Below are positions 32,455-40,987 of a stretch of DNA of 44,627 bases, one piece after another. How positions within the stretch are numbered: position 1 is the first letter of the stretch; each line of letters opens with the position of its first letter. The DNA comes from Bacteriovoracaceae bacterium. GTDB lineage: Bacteria > Bdellovibrionota > Bacteriovoracia > Bacteriovoracales > Bacteriovoracaceae. The notes under the pieces were generated by a model. That model saw nothing but the letters and a program-made list of their open reading frames with translations, ran no database searches and had not been told where the DNA came from. A program made the position numbers and the translations under genes. The stretch lies in NCBI GenBank assembly GCA_947451425.1, contig CANGAC010000003.1, positions 1-44,627 on the forward strand, read 5' to 3'.

Positions 32455-33405
32455 ATGATCAGAAAGATTGCCTTGCTTACCCTCCTCGCTTCCACTCAGG
32501 TCTCTGCCGCTTATGAAGGGTCTACCTTCAATGAAGTCAGCGACGTTATTAACGACAATAATTTTGCTCCAACGTCTCAGATTGAAAAAGACGAGTTTGC
32601 TGTCTATCAATCAGGAAAACTTCCCCAGTATGCAATGAACATGGGAAGTGTCTTCGGTAAGGGGAAAGATCTTGGCGGAAACGCGAAGAGAACTGTGACC
32701 GAAAGAGATGACTTCTACAAACGGATTGAGAAACTCCTTCACCCGAATGGCGTTTGCGTCTCGGGTAAATGGAATATGACAGAAGACAGTGTCTACTCTG
32801 GTCTCTTTAAAAAAGGCAGCAATGCACTTTTCATTGGCCGAGTATCAGTTGCCATGGAAAAAACAACTTCAAAAAGTGACCGCGGCTTCGGATTTGCCGG
32901 GAAACTTTTCCCGACGATGAATCCTAATGAAAGAGTTGGTACAACAAACTTCTTCATGGTCGATATTCTTATGGGAGAAAACACTCCCCGCTTCCTTGAA
33001 ACAGGTGTGACGAACGAGCCAGAGACTGGTTTTAACCTCAGTCTCATCCGTCTCGGTCTTAAGATTGCCAACGTCCTGAAGCTCGCTGATCAGAGTCCGA
33101 TGTTCCGTCCGGTGACTCCGATTGCGAAAATTGGTGCCACAGAAGTGAAGTCGCCGAAATGGATGCGCGTCTCTTCGGCCGATGGAGTGATCATGAACAA
33201 TGAATCAGACTTCCGTCGCGAAGTACTGAGAGCGGTAGATGACAACCAGGTTCTGAAACTCAAAGTGGAAGTTTCTGAGACGACGAAAGACAGAAAGGCG
33301 ACAGAAGGCTGGAAGCACATCGGCTTCATCGAGATCGATCATGCCAAAGCGAGTTACGGTTGTGACCGCCGTCTTCACTTCGCTCACCCTAAACATAACG
33401 ACTAA
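32455..33405 (+). CDS. Exported catalase-fold protein
   Basis: 316 residues. Signal peptide MIRKIALLTLLASTQVSAAY. The core recalls heme catalases: LHPNGVCVSGKW (catalytic-histidine region), FIGRVSVAMEK (R-x-S), SDRGFGFAGKLF (D-RGFAxK) and TTNFFMVDI (the TPIFFIxD segment), in that order. It is shorter than catalases and resembles minimal catalase-like or SrpA-type proteins. I see no clear RxxxY proximal heme ligand, so activity is uncertain. GGAG precedes the ATG. Closed by a terminator inside the convergent gene. Confidence 0.68.
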   Translation: MIRKIALLTLLASTQVSAAYEGSTFNEVSDVINDNNFAPTSQIEKDEFAVYQSGKLPQYAMNMGSVFGKGKDLGGNAKRTVTERDDFYKRIEKLLHPNGVCVSGKWNMTEDSVYSGLFKKGSNALFIGRVSVAMEKTTSKSDRGFGFAGKLFPTMNPNERVGTTNFFMVDILMGENTPRFLETGVTNEPETGFNLSLIRLGLKIANVLKLADQSPMFRPVTPIAKIGATEVKSPKWMRVSSADGVIMNNESDFRREVLRAVDDNQVLKLKVEVSETTKDRKATEGWKHIGFIEIDHAKASYGCDRRLHFAHPKHND

Positions 33406-33408
33406 GTC

Positions 33409-34083
33409 TTAAGGAAGATCCCAGATTTTTTTGTGAGATTCATAATCCCCTTCCGGTAATTGCGCCAGAAGGGGATTTTTAGTTTGATCCAGCCACTTCA
33501 TCAGCTCCAGGATATTATTCTCTTCCATCGCCGTACATCCGGCCGTTCCGGTGGAATCATTCCGCCAGATATGTAGGAAGATACACGAGCCGTTACCAGG
33601 TTCAGTATTCTTCGTATTGTAATTCACAACAATCCCCAGCTTATAGAGATCATCGTTTCTCTTCATCAGTTCAGAGCTGTTCCAGTCAGCATCCTTGTGC
33701 AAGGAGCGGTCGACAATTTGATTATAATATTTCGACTTCACGTCATCGACGCATTCGTGTGACGGAAGAGATTTGGCGTAATTAAGTTTTGATTCCGGGA
33801 AAGAAGAATATCCAAATGCATTTCCCAATGTGAATAAACCGTAAGGCGCCTTCCCATCACCTTCTCTTTTCAGGTTTTCACCGGCAAGACCATTTTTTCC
33901 GATCACGACTTTGAACGGACTACCAATTTCCTTCCAGTTTCCTGACACCATTTTTCTTTCATATCGACGAAGAGTTCCCTGAATGTCCTTCGTCGTAACA
34001 GTGATCAATTGCAGAACGGCCCCTTCTCCATAGGCCAGGGAAGAAAGAAACACTGACACGGTCAGTACCAGAAACATCCGCAT
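33409..34083 (-). CDS. Periplasmic L,D-transpeptidase (YkuD family)
   Basis: 224 residues from MRMFLVLTVSVFLSSLAYGE, chosen because TTTGGAG lies 7 bases before it and it gives a clean signal peptide; a start nine codons upstream is possible. The catalytic region is HIWRNDSTGTAGCTAM, matching the H...(S/T)xGC signature with the cysteine nucleophile. GDGKAPYGLFTLG is the upstream conserved YkuD segment. Such enzymes cross-link peptidoglycan or attach proteins to it; in predatory relatives they modify prey or self walls. Confidence 0.87.
   Translation of the reverse strand: MRMFLVLTVSVFLSSLAYGEGAVLQLITVTTKDIQGTLRRYERKMVSGNWKEIGSPFKVVIGKNGLAGENLKREGDGKAPYGLFTLGNAFGYSSFPESKLNYAKSLPSHECVDDVKSKYYNQIVDRSLHKDADWNSSELMKRNDDLYKLGIVVNYNTKNTEPGNGSCIFLHIWRNDSTGTAGCTAMEENNILELMKWLDQTKNPLLAQLPEGDYESHKKIWDLP
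33444..33480 (+). terminator. Intrinsic terminator inside the convergent transpeptidase gene
   Basis: AATCCCCTTC (33444-33453) pairs with GAAGGGGATT (33468-33477), followed by more T on the plus strand. It ends the catalase-like gene but lies within the last codons of the L,D-transpeptidase gene on the other strand. Confidence 0.8.
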
Positions 34084-34196
34084 GCTTTTACTCCAAAGCG
34101 TTTTTAACATAATTTCAGCACCAATTACGCGCAGTCCCGAGATTTATCGATTAAAGGACTCCTATAATTTAACCACAATAAACACGAGGAGAAATC

Positions 34197-34721
34197 ATGA
34201 AGATTATCACACTGGCACTTGCCCTTTTTGGGTTCGCTTTCGCAACCGAGTCTCAGGCACAAATGAGAACCGTAGAGCACGTAGATATCGCCCAGTACGC
34301 AGGGACCTGGTATCAGATCGCTCACAATCCTCTGATCTTCGAAGGAAATTGCATTTGCTCTCGCCAGGTTCTCGCTGGAAGAGAAGATGGACGCATCAGC
34401 GTTTACAATAGCTGCAACGAACCTGCTTCCGGTCTTCTGCGTGAGATCCGTGGCATCGCCACCAACAATGATCCTATGACGAATGCTCAATTCACTGTGG
34501 ACTTCGGTCTTCCGCACACAGGCCAGTACTGGATCATTGGTCTCGCCGATGACTACAGCTACGCTGTCGTGAGTGACCCGAGCGAAATGTCTCTCTACAT
34601 TCTCTCCAAGACTCCGACTCTTTCAAACGAACTCTACGAAGAAGCTGTCGCGAAAGCATCTGAGCAAGTCGATATCTCTAAACTGCAGCTGACACAGCAA
34701 CAAGGTTGTTCGTATCCGTAG
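34197..34721 (+). CDS. Exported lipocalin
   Basis: 174 residues. The signal MKIITLALALFGFAFATESQ has no lipobox cysteine, so it is soluble in the periplasm or secreted. AQYAGTWYQIAHNPL is lipocalin motif 1 (GTW), HTGQYWIIGLADDYSYAVVS is motif 2 and LYILSKTPTL motif 3. Extra cysteines (NCICSRQ, YNSCNE, QGCSYP) suggest two disulfides. It begins a three-gene operon with an exported hydrolase and a Tat-exported carotenoid oxygenase, unlike the lipid-anchored lipocalin at 31315. Confidence 0.9.
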   Translation: MKIITLALALFGFAFATESQAQMRTVEHVDIAQYAGTWYQIAHNPLIFEGNCICSRQVLAGREDGRISVYNSCNEPASGLLREIRGIATNNDPMTNAQFTVDFGLPHTGQYWIIGLADDYSYAVVSDPSEMSLYILSKTPTLSNELYEEAVAKASEQVDISKLQLTQQQGCSYP

Positions 34722-34722
34722 T

Positions 34723-35637
34723 TTGTTCTTCGCTCTTAGTTTCATTCTTCTTTCAGGAGGGGCCTTTGCCCTTCCTGAATTGCCTTCTGCCCCCCTCGAT
34801 CCCGCTCATCCGGGAAGTAAGGTTTACCCATTTAGTTTCAACGAACAAAAACTGACTTGCCTCGGGCGTGATGTCGTTCTCTTTCTTCCGATTCTTCCGG
34901 CAAGCACGATGGACCGGATCCCGGTGGTGGTCTACGGACACGGCCAGGCGCTGGAGCTTGAGAACTACCGGGGAACTCTGGAGCATCTGGCCCGTAAGGG
35001 AGTTGCCTCGGTCTTTCATCGCTACGACAAAGGCTTCTTCGATCAAGACTGGGAACGCATGGGACGAGACTACGTCAACGTCGCTGCCTGCGCTCTGGAA
35101 TCAATTCAGGAAATCGTCAATCTTGATCAAGTTGTTTTCAGTGGCCACTCGAAAGGTGCGTACGTTGCCTCGATGGCGGCCGGAATAGCTTTTAAAGAAA
35201 ACCTGAAACTGAAACCGCAGGCACTGATTATTTTTAACCCTGCGGGCGCCGATGCCGAGATCATTAAAGAGATCGCACCGACGACAGCGGTCACGGTCGT
35301 CTACTCGGATCAGGACACTGTTGTGAAACGAAGCATCTCCGAGACCATATACCAAAACGCTCGGAGTGAGCGGAAGCAGTTCATCTTCGTCCGAAGCTAC
35401 CTGGGGATCACCAGCACCGATCTCAAGGCGGGTCATTTCTGGGCGCTGACGAAGAAGTCCGTTTTTGGTGGAGGTGCCGAGAGCGCTCTTCATTATTATG
35501 GGAGCTGGAAATGGCTCACGGCCGGGGCGCTCGATCTCGGTTCTTCCGAGCGATTTGAAGATCCCTACCTCTACGGAAACCTCGCTGCAGAAAAGGGTCT
35601 TCCGAATTTCACTGATCAAATTTTTCGTAACTGGTAA
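34723..35637 (+). CDS. Exported alpha/beta hydrolase
   Basis: About 304 residues, read from TTG at 34723; the start is uncertain because no good ribosome binding site is seen and the gene follows the lipocalin stop by 1 base, so translation may be coupled. The N-terminus is a signal peptide ending GGAFA. GHSKGA holds nucleophile S143 and VVVYGHGQ is the oxyanion strand; the VVYSDQDTVV segment likely gives the acid. It resembles PET-hydrolase/dienelactone-like folds only in general shape. Substrate unknown. Confidence 0.78.
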   Translation: MFFALSFILLSGGAFALPELPSAPLDPAHPGSKVYPFSFNEQKLTCLGRDVVLFLPILPASTMDRIPVVVYGHGQALELENYRGTLEHLARKGVASVFHRYDKGFFDQDWERMGRDYVNVAACALESIQEIVNLDQVVFSGHSKGAYVASMAAGIAFKENLKLKPQALIIFNPAGADAEIIKEIAPTTAVTVVYSDQDTVVKRSISETIYQNARSERKQFIFVRSYLGITSTDLKAGHFWALTKKSVFGGGAESALHYYGSWKWLTAGALDLGSSERFEDPYLYGNLAAEKGLPNFTDQIFRNW

Positions 35638-35645
35638 TCATCTCT

Positions 35646-37127
35646 ATGACAAACTTCGGACGCCGGGATTTCTTAAAACTCACCCCAGCTGCAGCCCTTC
35701 TTCTCTGTTTTTCTCCGAGCCAGCTCATCGCCGGGGAGAGAACAAGACTTAGTGTCCGGGGGAACCGGGCGACGGACATCGAAGGTCAGTGGAAGCTCAC
35801 CGACATTGAAGGCGAAATCCCGAAGGACCTTAGAGGTTCGTTCTATAAGATTGGGCCAGCGACGAAAGAAATTTTCGGGACGAAGCTCAAGCACTATTTC
35901 GACGGCGACGGGTATGTCAGCCGATTCGCCATCACCGATGAGGGAATCGAACTCACTGCCCGCTTCATCCAAACACCGCAAAGAATGGAAGAACAGTCGT
36001 CCGGAAAAATGCTCTACGATGAATTCGGAACCGCAGCACCTAAAAGGAATCGTGAAGGCCGGAAGAATCAGCCGAATATTTCTCTTTTTCCCTGGGGCGA
36101 AGATCTTCTCGCACTTTCTGAGGGAGGCCATCCCGCGGCCCTTGATCCAGGGACTCTTGAGTTCCGGAAACTCACCGACTTCAACGGGACTCTTCCAAAG
36201 AACGTCTCTTTCTCAGCACATCCAAAAGTAGACTTAAAAACCGGCGAAGCCTTTGGGTTTGGTATCGAACAAGGAATGAGCAAAGCGCTCAAAGTTTTCA
36301 AGCTCGATCGTGAAACAGGAAAGTGTCATGAGCTCTATTCACTAAGCCAGAAGCACGTGTACATGATTCACGACATGACGATGACTGACGATCATCTGAT
36401 TTTCATAATTCCGCCCGTCTTCTTTAAAATTACCAATATCATTCTTGCCCTTGGCTCACTTGCCGAGTCAGTGAAATACGATCCGAAAATCGGCACTACA
36501 CTTCTGGTCCTTGACCGGAAAGGGAAGGCCAAGCCCATCGAAATAAAGCTTCCGCCGAGCCTCGTCTTCCACCACGGAAACGCGGTCGCCTCGGGAGATC
36601 AGCTCAAGCTTCAGACCTTCCTTTCAAAAGATGAATCGATCATGAATTTCATTTCGGACTGGGAAGGGCCCGTGAGAGGAGAGATCAGTTATCCGGAAGT
36701 CCATGAGATGGTCTTCGATCTTAAGACGAAGAAACTTCTGAAAGATGAAACAATTTTCTCGCAGCACGACTTCCCGGTTTTCAATCAGCGCTTCACCGGA
36801 CAAGATCATCGCTATCTCTACATGACTGGAATGGGCCCCGCTGCAGATCCCTTCGGTCTTCACCGGATCACGAAGTACGATTTAAAAACCCGCACCCCCC
36901 TCACCATCACGGTTTCTCAAGGAGAGCTTTGCGGAGAACCATTCTTCGTCGAAAAACCAAATGCTCAATTTGAGGATGATGGATGGCTCGCCTTCACCGG
37001 CTACGACGATGCGAGAGACGAAGGCTTTCTCGAGATTCGCGACGCCAAAGATTTAAGTTTCGTCGCTCGTGTCTGGGCCGGGATCTATCTTCCTCTTGGC
37101 TTCCACGGAACATTCATCAAGGCTTGA
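35646..37127 (+). CDS. Tat-exported carotenoid cleavage oxygenase
   Basis: 493 residues, right for PF03055 (RPE65/CCD family). The four iron-binding histidines are H192 (SAHPKVD), H242 (MIHDMTMT), H309 (VFHHGNAV) and H487 (LGFHGTF), all present. GSFYKIGPA and HYFDGDGYV near 65-90 are the family start. The N-terminus FGRRDFLKLTPAAALLLCFS is a twin-arginine signal, expected for an iron protein exported folded. Such enzymes split polyenes, stilbenes or apocarotenoids with oxygen. It follows the hydrolase by 8 bases. Confidence 0.92.
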   Translation: MTNFGRRDFLKLTPAAALLLCFSPSQLIAGERTRLSVRGNRATDIEGQWKLTDIEGEIPKDLRGSFYKIGPATKEIFGTKLKHYFDGDGYVSRFAITDEGIELTARFIQTPQRMEEQSSGKMLYDEFGTAAPKRNREGRKNQPNISLFPWGEDLLALSEGGHPAALDPGTLEFRKLTDFNGTLPKNVSFSAHPKVDLKTGEAFGFGIEQGMSKALKVFKLDRETGKCHELYSLSQKHVYMIHDMTMTDDHLIFIIPPVFFKITNIILALGSLAESVKYDPKIGTTLLVLDRKGKAKPIEIKLPPSLVFHHGNAVASGDQLKLQTFLSKDESIMNFISDWEGPVRGEISYPEVHEMVFDLKTKKLLKDETIFSQHDFPVFNQRFTGQDHRYLYMTGMGPAADPFGLHRITKYDLKTRTPLTITVSQGELCGEPFFVEKPNAQFEDDGWLAFTGYDDARDEGFLEIRDAKDLSFVARVWAGIYLPLGFHGTFIKA

Positions 37128-37318
37128 GATTTATTAGTTGTTTCCATCGGAAGTTTTCGGAGGAAGAGTCATCGCAAACCTTACCCAAAGTGAAGCCAGG
37201 GCCCTATCTTATTCCGTGAAACTGCGATCTTTAATGATCTCGTGAGAAAAGCAGCATACTAAAAGGTCGGAGTGTTATTGATAAAGCATACTGATATAGC
37301 GCGAGCTCGGGATATTCT

Positions 37319-37663
37319 TTAATTTCGATTGCAATCTTTCAAAGCACCAAGAACTGAGTCTTGCAGAGATTCAAAATTATAATCTCGATTTTTCATAATA
37401 CACGCTTTCTCGTCACTAGAAAGTTTCCAGTACGCATCTTCAACTTCAATTAAGCCCTTGATGACCTTTTTATTTGAAAAAAAGAATAGAGGGTATAAAG
37501 ACTTTTCTAACTTGCTAAAAACTTTGACGTCAAAAGCGGGGGAACAAGAAACAAAAGTTGCCTTGACCGAATCGGCCTGGAAGCCTGCAGAGTCGTAACA
37601 ATTCTCGTTGGCCAGCGCGGAAATGGAAATAAATGTGATTAAAGCGATAAAAGAAACTTTCAT
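37319..37663 (-). CDS. Small exported protein of unknown function
   Basis: 114 residues from MKVSFIALITFISISALANE, a clean signal peptide; a longer frame to 37765 was rejected because this start has a GGGG ribosome-like site and a proper signal. The mature part has four cysteines (ENCYDSAG, VSCSPAF, KACIMKN, KDCNRN), likely two disulfides, and a helical C-terminal half. First of the small exported genes of the accessory region. Family not recognised. Confidence 0.65.
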   Translation of the reverse strand: MKVSFIALITFISISALANENCYDSAGFQADSVKATFVSCSPAFDVKVFSKLEKSLYPLFFFSNKKVIKGLIEVEDAYWKLSSDEKACIMKNRDYNFESLQDSVLGALKDCNRN

Positions 37664-37785
37664 AGAAACCCCGGATGGTAAACGATACGCCACCTCTATC
37701 AAACCTGTGGGGGAAAACCAGAAGTCCTGTAAAAAAGTGATGAAAATCACTGACATTAACGTCAAAGTGCTCGTCTCTAAGGATT

Positions 37786-38026
37786 ATTGATAAAAAAAAG
37801 CCAGGAGCGCGAGGTCCTGGCTTTTATACATCTCAATACTTTAGTGGTGCCCGCGGCTTTAGGGTAGAAGAACCACTGACCTTGGACTTAAGTTATCCAA
37901 TTCAGTGGCGCGAGTCACGATTGGATTTAGCGGATAAGCTTTGCCAGGGATCAGACATCCAAGAAACTCCTCTCACAATTCTTCGGAATGTAGGCCATTC
38001 CGGTCGCCAAATAAATAATGATTAAA
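37786..38026. repeat. Repeat unit R1 (hairpin plus remains of a helix-turn-helix gene)
   Basis: Starts TTATTGATAAAA, then AAAAGCCAGGA (37796-37806) with TCCTGGCTTTT (37815-37825) around loop GCGCGAGG. Next comes a stretch of about 100 bases nearly identical to R4 (AGTGGT 37843-37848, ACCACT 37872-37877, CAGTGG 37903-37908). The T tract on the minus strand makes it a strong terminator for the gene at 38084-38683. This is what the gap 37664-38083 contains. Confidence 0.8.
37882..38026 (+). pseudogene. Decayed copy of the R4 helix-turn-helix gene
   Basis: Reading from TTG at 37882, the first 18 residues (LDLSYPIQWRESRLDLA) match the gene at 44326 almost exactly. Similarity then fades, with a faint GHSGRQINN where the intact gene has NHYGRTLNA. 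The frame ends at 38026, well short of the intact length, so it is probably a remnant. Confidence 0.5.
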
Positions 38027-38083
38027 ACCACGCAGGATATGAACCCGGGCAAATTTAAAGTGTCCTGTTTACTGATCAAGTAA

Positions 38084-38683
38084 CTACTCACAGGCCGTGA
38101 TCTGCGCCTTAGTTCTTTCGCTTTCCTGCGCCTTGAGAGTCGATGACCGGTAGGAGGCGATCAAAGTAGATCCACGGTAAAATTCGAGCTGGATCTGACG
38201 GAGGTTCTTCGTGATCTCCCGGAGCTCGCGGCGGGTCCCCGAACACCGGTCACTGTAGCCAAATTTCAGCTGGCTGTTTTCATCTAAGTGCCCGCAGTAG
38301 CCACAGTAAGTGCAGAAGAGCTCTTTTTCTTCTTCGCGCTTAACTTGTCTCACCAGTTGGCTTCTGCCCCTGACGACAAAGTCGCGGCCGAGGTTACTAG
38401 CAAAGGCCACATTCTTCTGGAGCTTCTTGATCGCCTCAGAAGAGAGGTCAAGACTATAAGTTTTTTGGTTGTAACGAACGAGGAGCTTGTCGGACATGAT
38501 AAGGTTATCTTGCTGGAGAACTTCGATCTCGTAGCGGCCCGGCCTGAAACTAAGAGAGGCGTTGGAATCAGCATCCCGAAGGACGAGGCCATCGCTCACT
38601 TCAAAAGAGCCACGAGTCTGCTCGGTAAGGGCAAAGCCAGTGCTAGAAACAAGGACACAGATAAGGAATAAGAATGATTTCAT
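38084..38683 (-). CDS. Exported protein with a cysteine knuckle
   Basis: 199 residues from MKSFLFLICVLVSSTGFALT; GAGAGG precedes this ATG and it gives a clean signal peptide, so the upstream start at 38725 is rejected. The mature part has beta strands, then LFCTYCGYCGHL with five cysteines in the region including DRCSG and the terminal TACE, then a basic helical end with repeated RE/RR pairs. Possibly metal binding, unproven. R1 terminates it on its own strand. Confidence 0.7.
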   Translation of the reverse strand: MKSFLFLICVLVSSTGFALTEQTRGSFEVSDGLVLRDADSNASLSFRPGRYEIEVLQQDNLIMSDKLLVRYNQKTYSLDLSSEAIKKLQKNVAFASNLGRDFVVRGRSQLVRQVKREEEKELFCTYCGYCGHLDENSQLKFGYSDRCSGTRRELREITKNLRQIQLEFYRGSTLIASYRSSTLKAQESERTKAQITACE

Positions 38684-38802
38684 AAAGGCCTCTCTTTCCT
38701 CAACTAAGGGCAAATGGCATGCCAAATTCGGAAAAGATTAAGAGGCTCTCACGATCAATGAGTGTTGAAATTTTAGACACGTGTGATTTTTTTTACACGC
38801 TC

Positions 38803-39246
38803 TTAAGGGATGAGGGCCCCACAGGTCGCGGGCAAACGAATCTCAATGATCCGATCTCCCTCAGGGCCCATCTTAAGATCGAGAGTATCGAACTCGGCCA
38901 TCCTCAGCGCGCAGCTGTTCAGAAGACTCACCGTTTTCGGATCCAGTCTCTCGAACTCGCGCTCTGGAGTGAACGATTTGCAGGACTCATACTTTACGTC
39001 AGCGAGGGCGCAAGGAATGAAGCGCTCCAGTTCAAAGATCGGGCTGTCTGGAGAGAAGTAGGAATTCTCGAGGTTCCCTTGTCTGAAAAGCCGAGTGTAG
39101 TAGGGCCTTGACCTACTCACGTGGACTCCAAAGACAGTCAGACTGATGGTGCGACTCTCTGAGAGCTCCTTCTTGACTACCAAGTCAGGGGCACAGAATG
39201 CGAGAGAACTAGCAAAAAGTGCAGACACGAAAAAAAAGAGCTTCAT
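38803..39246 (-). CDS. Small exported protein of unknown function
   Basis: 147 residues from MKLFFFVSALFASSLAFCAP, with AAGGA upstream. Mature region: LVVKKELSESRTISLTVFGV, then cysteines in FIPCALAD, YESCKSF, LNSCALRM and PATCGALIP. A start eight codons earlier exists but has no signal. A plus-strand frame over the same DNA is its shadow. Same class as its neighbours: small, disulfide-bearing, exported. Confidence 0.7.
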   Translation of the reverse strand: MKLFFFVSALFASSLAFCAPDLVVKKELSESRTISLTVFGVHVSRSRPYYTRLFRQGNLENSYFSPDSPIFELERFIPCALADVKYESCKSFTPEREFERLDPKTVSLLNSCALRMAEFDTLDLKMGPEGDRIIEIRLPATCGALIP

Positions 39247-39361
39247 CGGATTTCCTTTTAAGGCACGCATATTTCCATACTTTTCACAAACCGCACAGAC
39301 TTCCGGAAAAAAATATCAAGCTTTAAGAATTCTTAAGGAAGTCAGAGAATAAATCTCACTT

Positions 39362-39836
39362 TTAATCCTCGGCGGCGGAAATTTCTTTGACCACCTTGCA
39401 ATCAGAGATCCGCACGATGAGCGTGAAATACACATCAATCCCGCCTCGACCAAGGCCAATGTAGTAGGACTTACTTCCATTCGGCATGTTTTCGACTTCG
39501 CCATCCTGCTCGTACTCATTGTCCATGTTCCAGCTCACGTGCCTGGTCGCTTCCACCGAATTGGAAGTTTTAAAATACACGGTCTGCAATCACTCCTATT
39601 TAAAATCGAGCTCGAAGCCCTTAGAACCGATGTCTTATTTCTTACTACATCAGACCTTGCTGATGAGCTTAAACTTCTTCGGCGCCTGAGCGATGGAAAG
39701 CGGAACCTTGGCTCCGGAGTTCACAGTCACAGTGATTCCAGGTGAGGTCGACGATTTCGGGGATCGCCGTTGCTGACCGGAGCTCTGGAATGGAAAGGAA
39801 GAAAGCGAAAAGAAATAGAACGACCAAGTTCTTCAT
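39362..39836 (-). pseudogene. Decayed exported-protein gene
   Basis: An ATG at 39836 with GGAGG upstream opens a good signal peptide (MKNLVVLFLFAFFLSIPELR). The mature part is split over reading frames: one frame carries SPGITVTVNSGAKVPLSIAQ, another DIGSKGFELDFK, and the end (39362-39589) reads HVSWNMDNEYEQDGEVENMP and ISDCKVVKEIS. A beta-type exported protein seems to have lost its reading frame in more than one place. Sequencing error is an alternative. Confidence 0.55.
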
Positions 39837-39948
39837 GAACCCTCCGTTGGAGAAATAATTTTTCAGATTATAACTTGATCCTGAAGCGGATTTTATTATA
39901 TCGAGGCAAAGAAGCGAGGACCTGAAGAGCTGAGAACTTGAACAAAAA

Positions 39949-39990
39949 GCTTCGAATAAGAAAGAAAAGCCATTGTGATAGACAGTCAAA
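39949..39990 (-). pseudogene. Signal-peptide fragment duplicated from the gene at 40198
   Basis: TCACAATGGCTTTTCTTTCT and the following TATTCGAAGC match, with few changes, the DNA encoding the signal peptide of the protein at 40198-40707 (around 40648-40680). No full reading frame follows, so it is a leftover of a partial duplication with repeat R2 between the two copies. Confidence 0.45.
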
Positions 39991-40031
39991 TGCAGGGACT
40001 TCTAACAAGATTCGATAACACGACCTTTACT

Positions 40032-40140
40032 TCGAACAAACAGAGAGAGAAATCTTCTGTCTCTTTTACTGCTTAGGTATTGATAAATAAAAGCCAGGAG
40101 CGCGAGGTCCTGGCTTTTATACATCCCAATACTTTTATGA
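40032..40140. repeat. Repeat unit R2 (hairpin with upstream arm)
   Basis: AAAAGCCAGGA (40089-40099), loop GCGCGAGG, TCCTGGCTTTT (40108-40118). Upstream about 55 bases (CAAACAGAGAGAGAAATCTT, TCTGTCTC) match R3, including ACAGA/TCTGT arms. The downstream part decays after TTTTATGATGCCCGG. It can terminate the gene at 40198-40707 on the minus strand. Confidence 0.8.
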
Positions 40141-40157
40141 TGCCCGGTGAGGGCTCG

Positions 40158-40170
40158 CCCCCCCCCCCCC
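40158..40170. repeat. 13-base C homopolymer
   Basis: Thirteen C in a row lie between R2 and the stop of the gene at 40198. Such tracts change length by slipped-strand replication, or reflect read errors. It is outside any credible gene, in the 3' region of the minus-strand gene. Confidence 0.7.
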
Positions 40171-40197
40171 ACGCTCGCGCAATCCCGCATAAGATAA

Positions 40198-40707
40198 CTA
40201 TTTCTTCGCGGACCTCGACACTTGAACCATCGCCTTAAATGTTTCTTCTGAAACAAGATTCTGATAGCTGTCCCAGATCGCCTTCACGTCTTGTAATTTC
40301 GGTTTGTTGGCCTTTGCAATTTCAGACTGCACTTCAGAGAAAATAAAATTCACCTGATCGAGTTCTGAGTTGTAACTGAGTCTTTCTTTTTCAGTAATCT
40401 GTAATGTGACAAGATCCTTTGGAGAGATCGCTTTGAACTGAACTTCTTGAGAGTTTTCACCGTCAAGAACAACAAGTCCGACGACGAAGAAAAATCCTGC
40501 GGCCAGTTTACCTAAAGCTTCTCCGTTGGTTTCATATTCGAACGGGTCAGCAATGATTACTCCGGCACCTGCTCCCGACATGGCAAGACCCGTAAGGGCC
40601 ATGACCGGATTGAGCGTGATCATTCCGACCGCAGCATGAGAAGGCTTCGAATATGAAAGAGAAGCCATTGTGATTGCCAAAGCTAAAAATCCAGAAAGCA
40701 TTTTCAT
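40198..40707 (-). CDS. Exported protein with a glycine-rich hydrophobic segment
   Basis: 169 residues. Signal peptide MKMLSGFLALAITMASLSYS with GGAG upstream. A glycine/alanine-rich hydrophobic stretch (ALTGLAMSGAGAGVIIADP) and AGFFFVVGLVVL follow, so it may stay in the membrane; the C-terminal half is charged and helical (SEVQSEIAKANKPKLQDVK). Family not recognised. A fragment of its signal region is duplicated at 39949. Confidence 0.7.
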   Translation of the reverse strand: MKMLSGFLALAITMASLSYSKPSHAAVGMITLNPVMALTGLAMSGAGAGVIIADPFEYETNGEALGKLAAGFFFVVGLVVLDGENSQEVQFKAISPKDLVTLQITEKERLSYNSELDQVNFIFSEVQSEIAKANKPKLQDVKAIWDSYQNLVSEETFKAMVQVSRSAKK

Positions 40708-40987
40708 ATAAACTCCTAAAGTTCAATTCAGCATTGGTGCTAAATCAGATGAGGCGAATATATGTAGTTTTCAGATTCTTCACAATGGACAGGGTCATCA
40801 AACTGTTCTCGGCTAAAAGCAACACGTCTACTCTTACACGAGGTCAAAATCAAAAGCGTTCACCGATTGGTGAAGTGTTTGATGGGTGTCCAGTATTATA
40901 AAACTCCCACGCAGCATTCATTTTTGAAGTTTAATCGGTTCAGTTCCTCCGAATCCAGATTCCTCCTCGCAGCCGGCCCCTTTTTAT

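Noticed and set aside
37840-37908. tRNA-like 3' end on the minus strand (GGTTC ... GGGCACCA)
   Set aside because: The distance from the TTC to CCA is 28 bases, not 23, no T-stem partner forms, and no 5' acceptor strand exists. Not a tRNA; resemblance is probably chance.
38719-39111. 130-aa plus-strand frame
   Set aside because: Antisense to 38803-39246, which has a signal peptide and ribosome binding site.
40002-40256. 84-aa minus-strand frame through R2 and the C tract
   Set aside because: Composition follows the repeat and the homopolymer, and it lies across the end of the gene at 40198.
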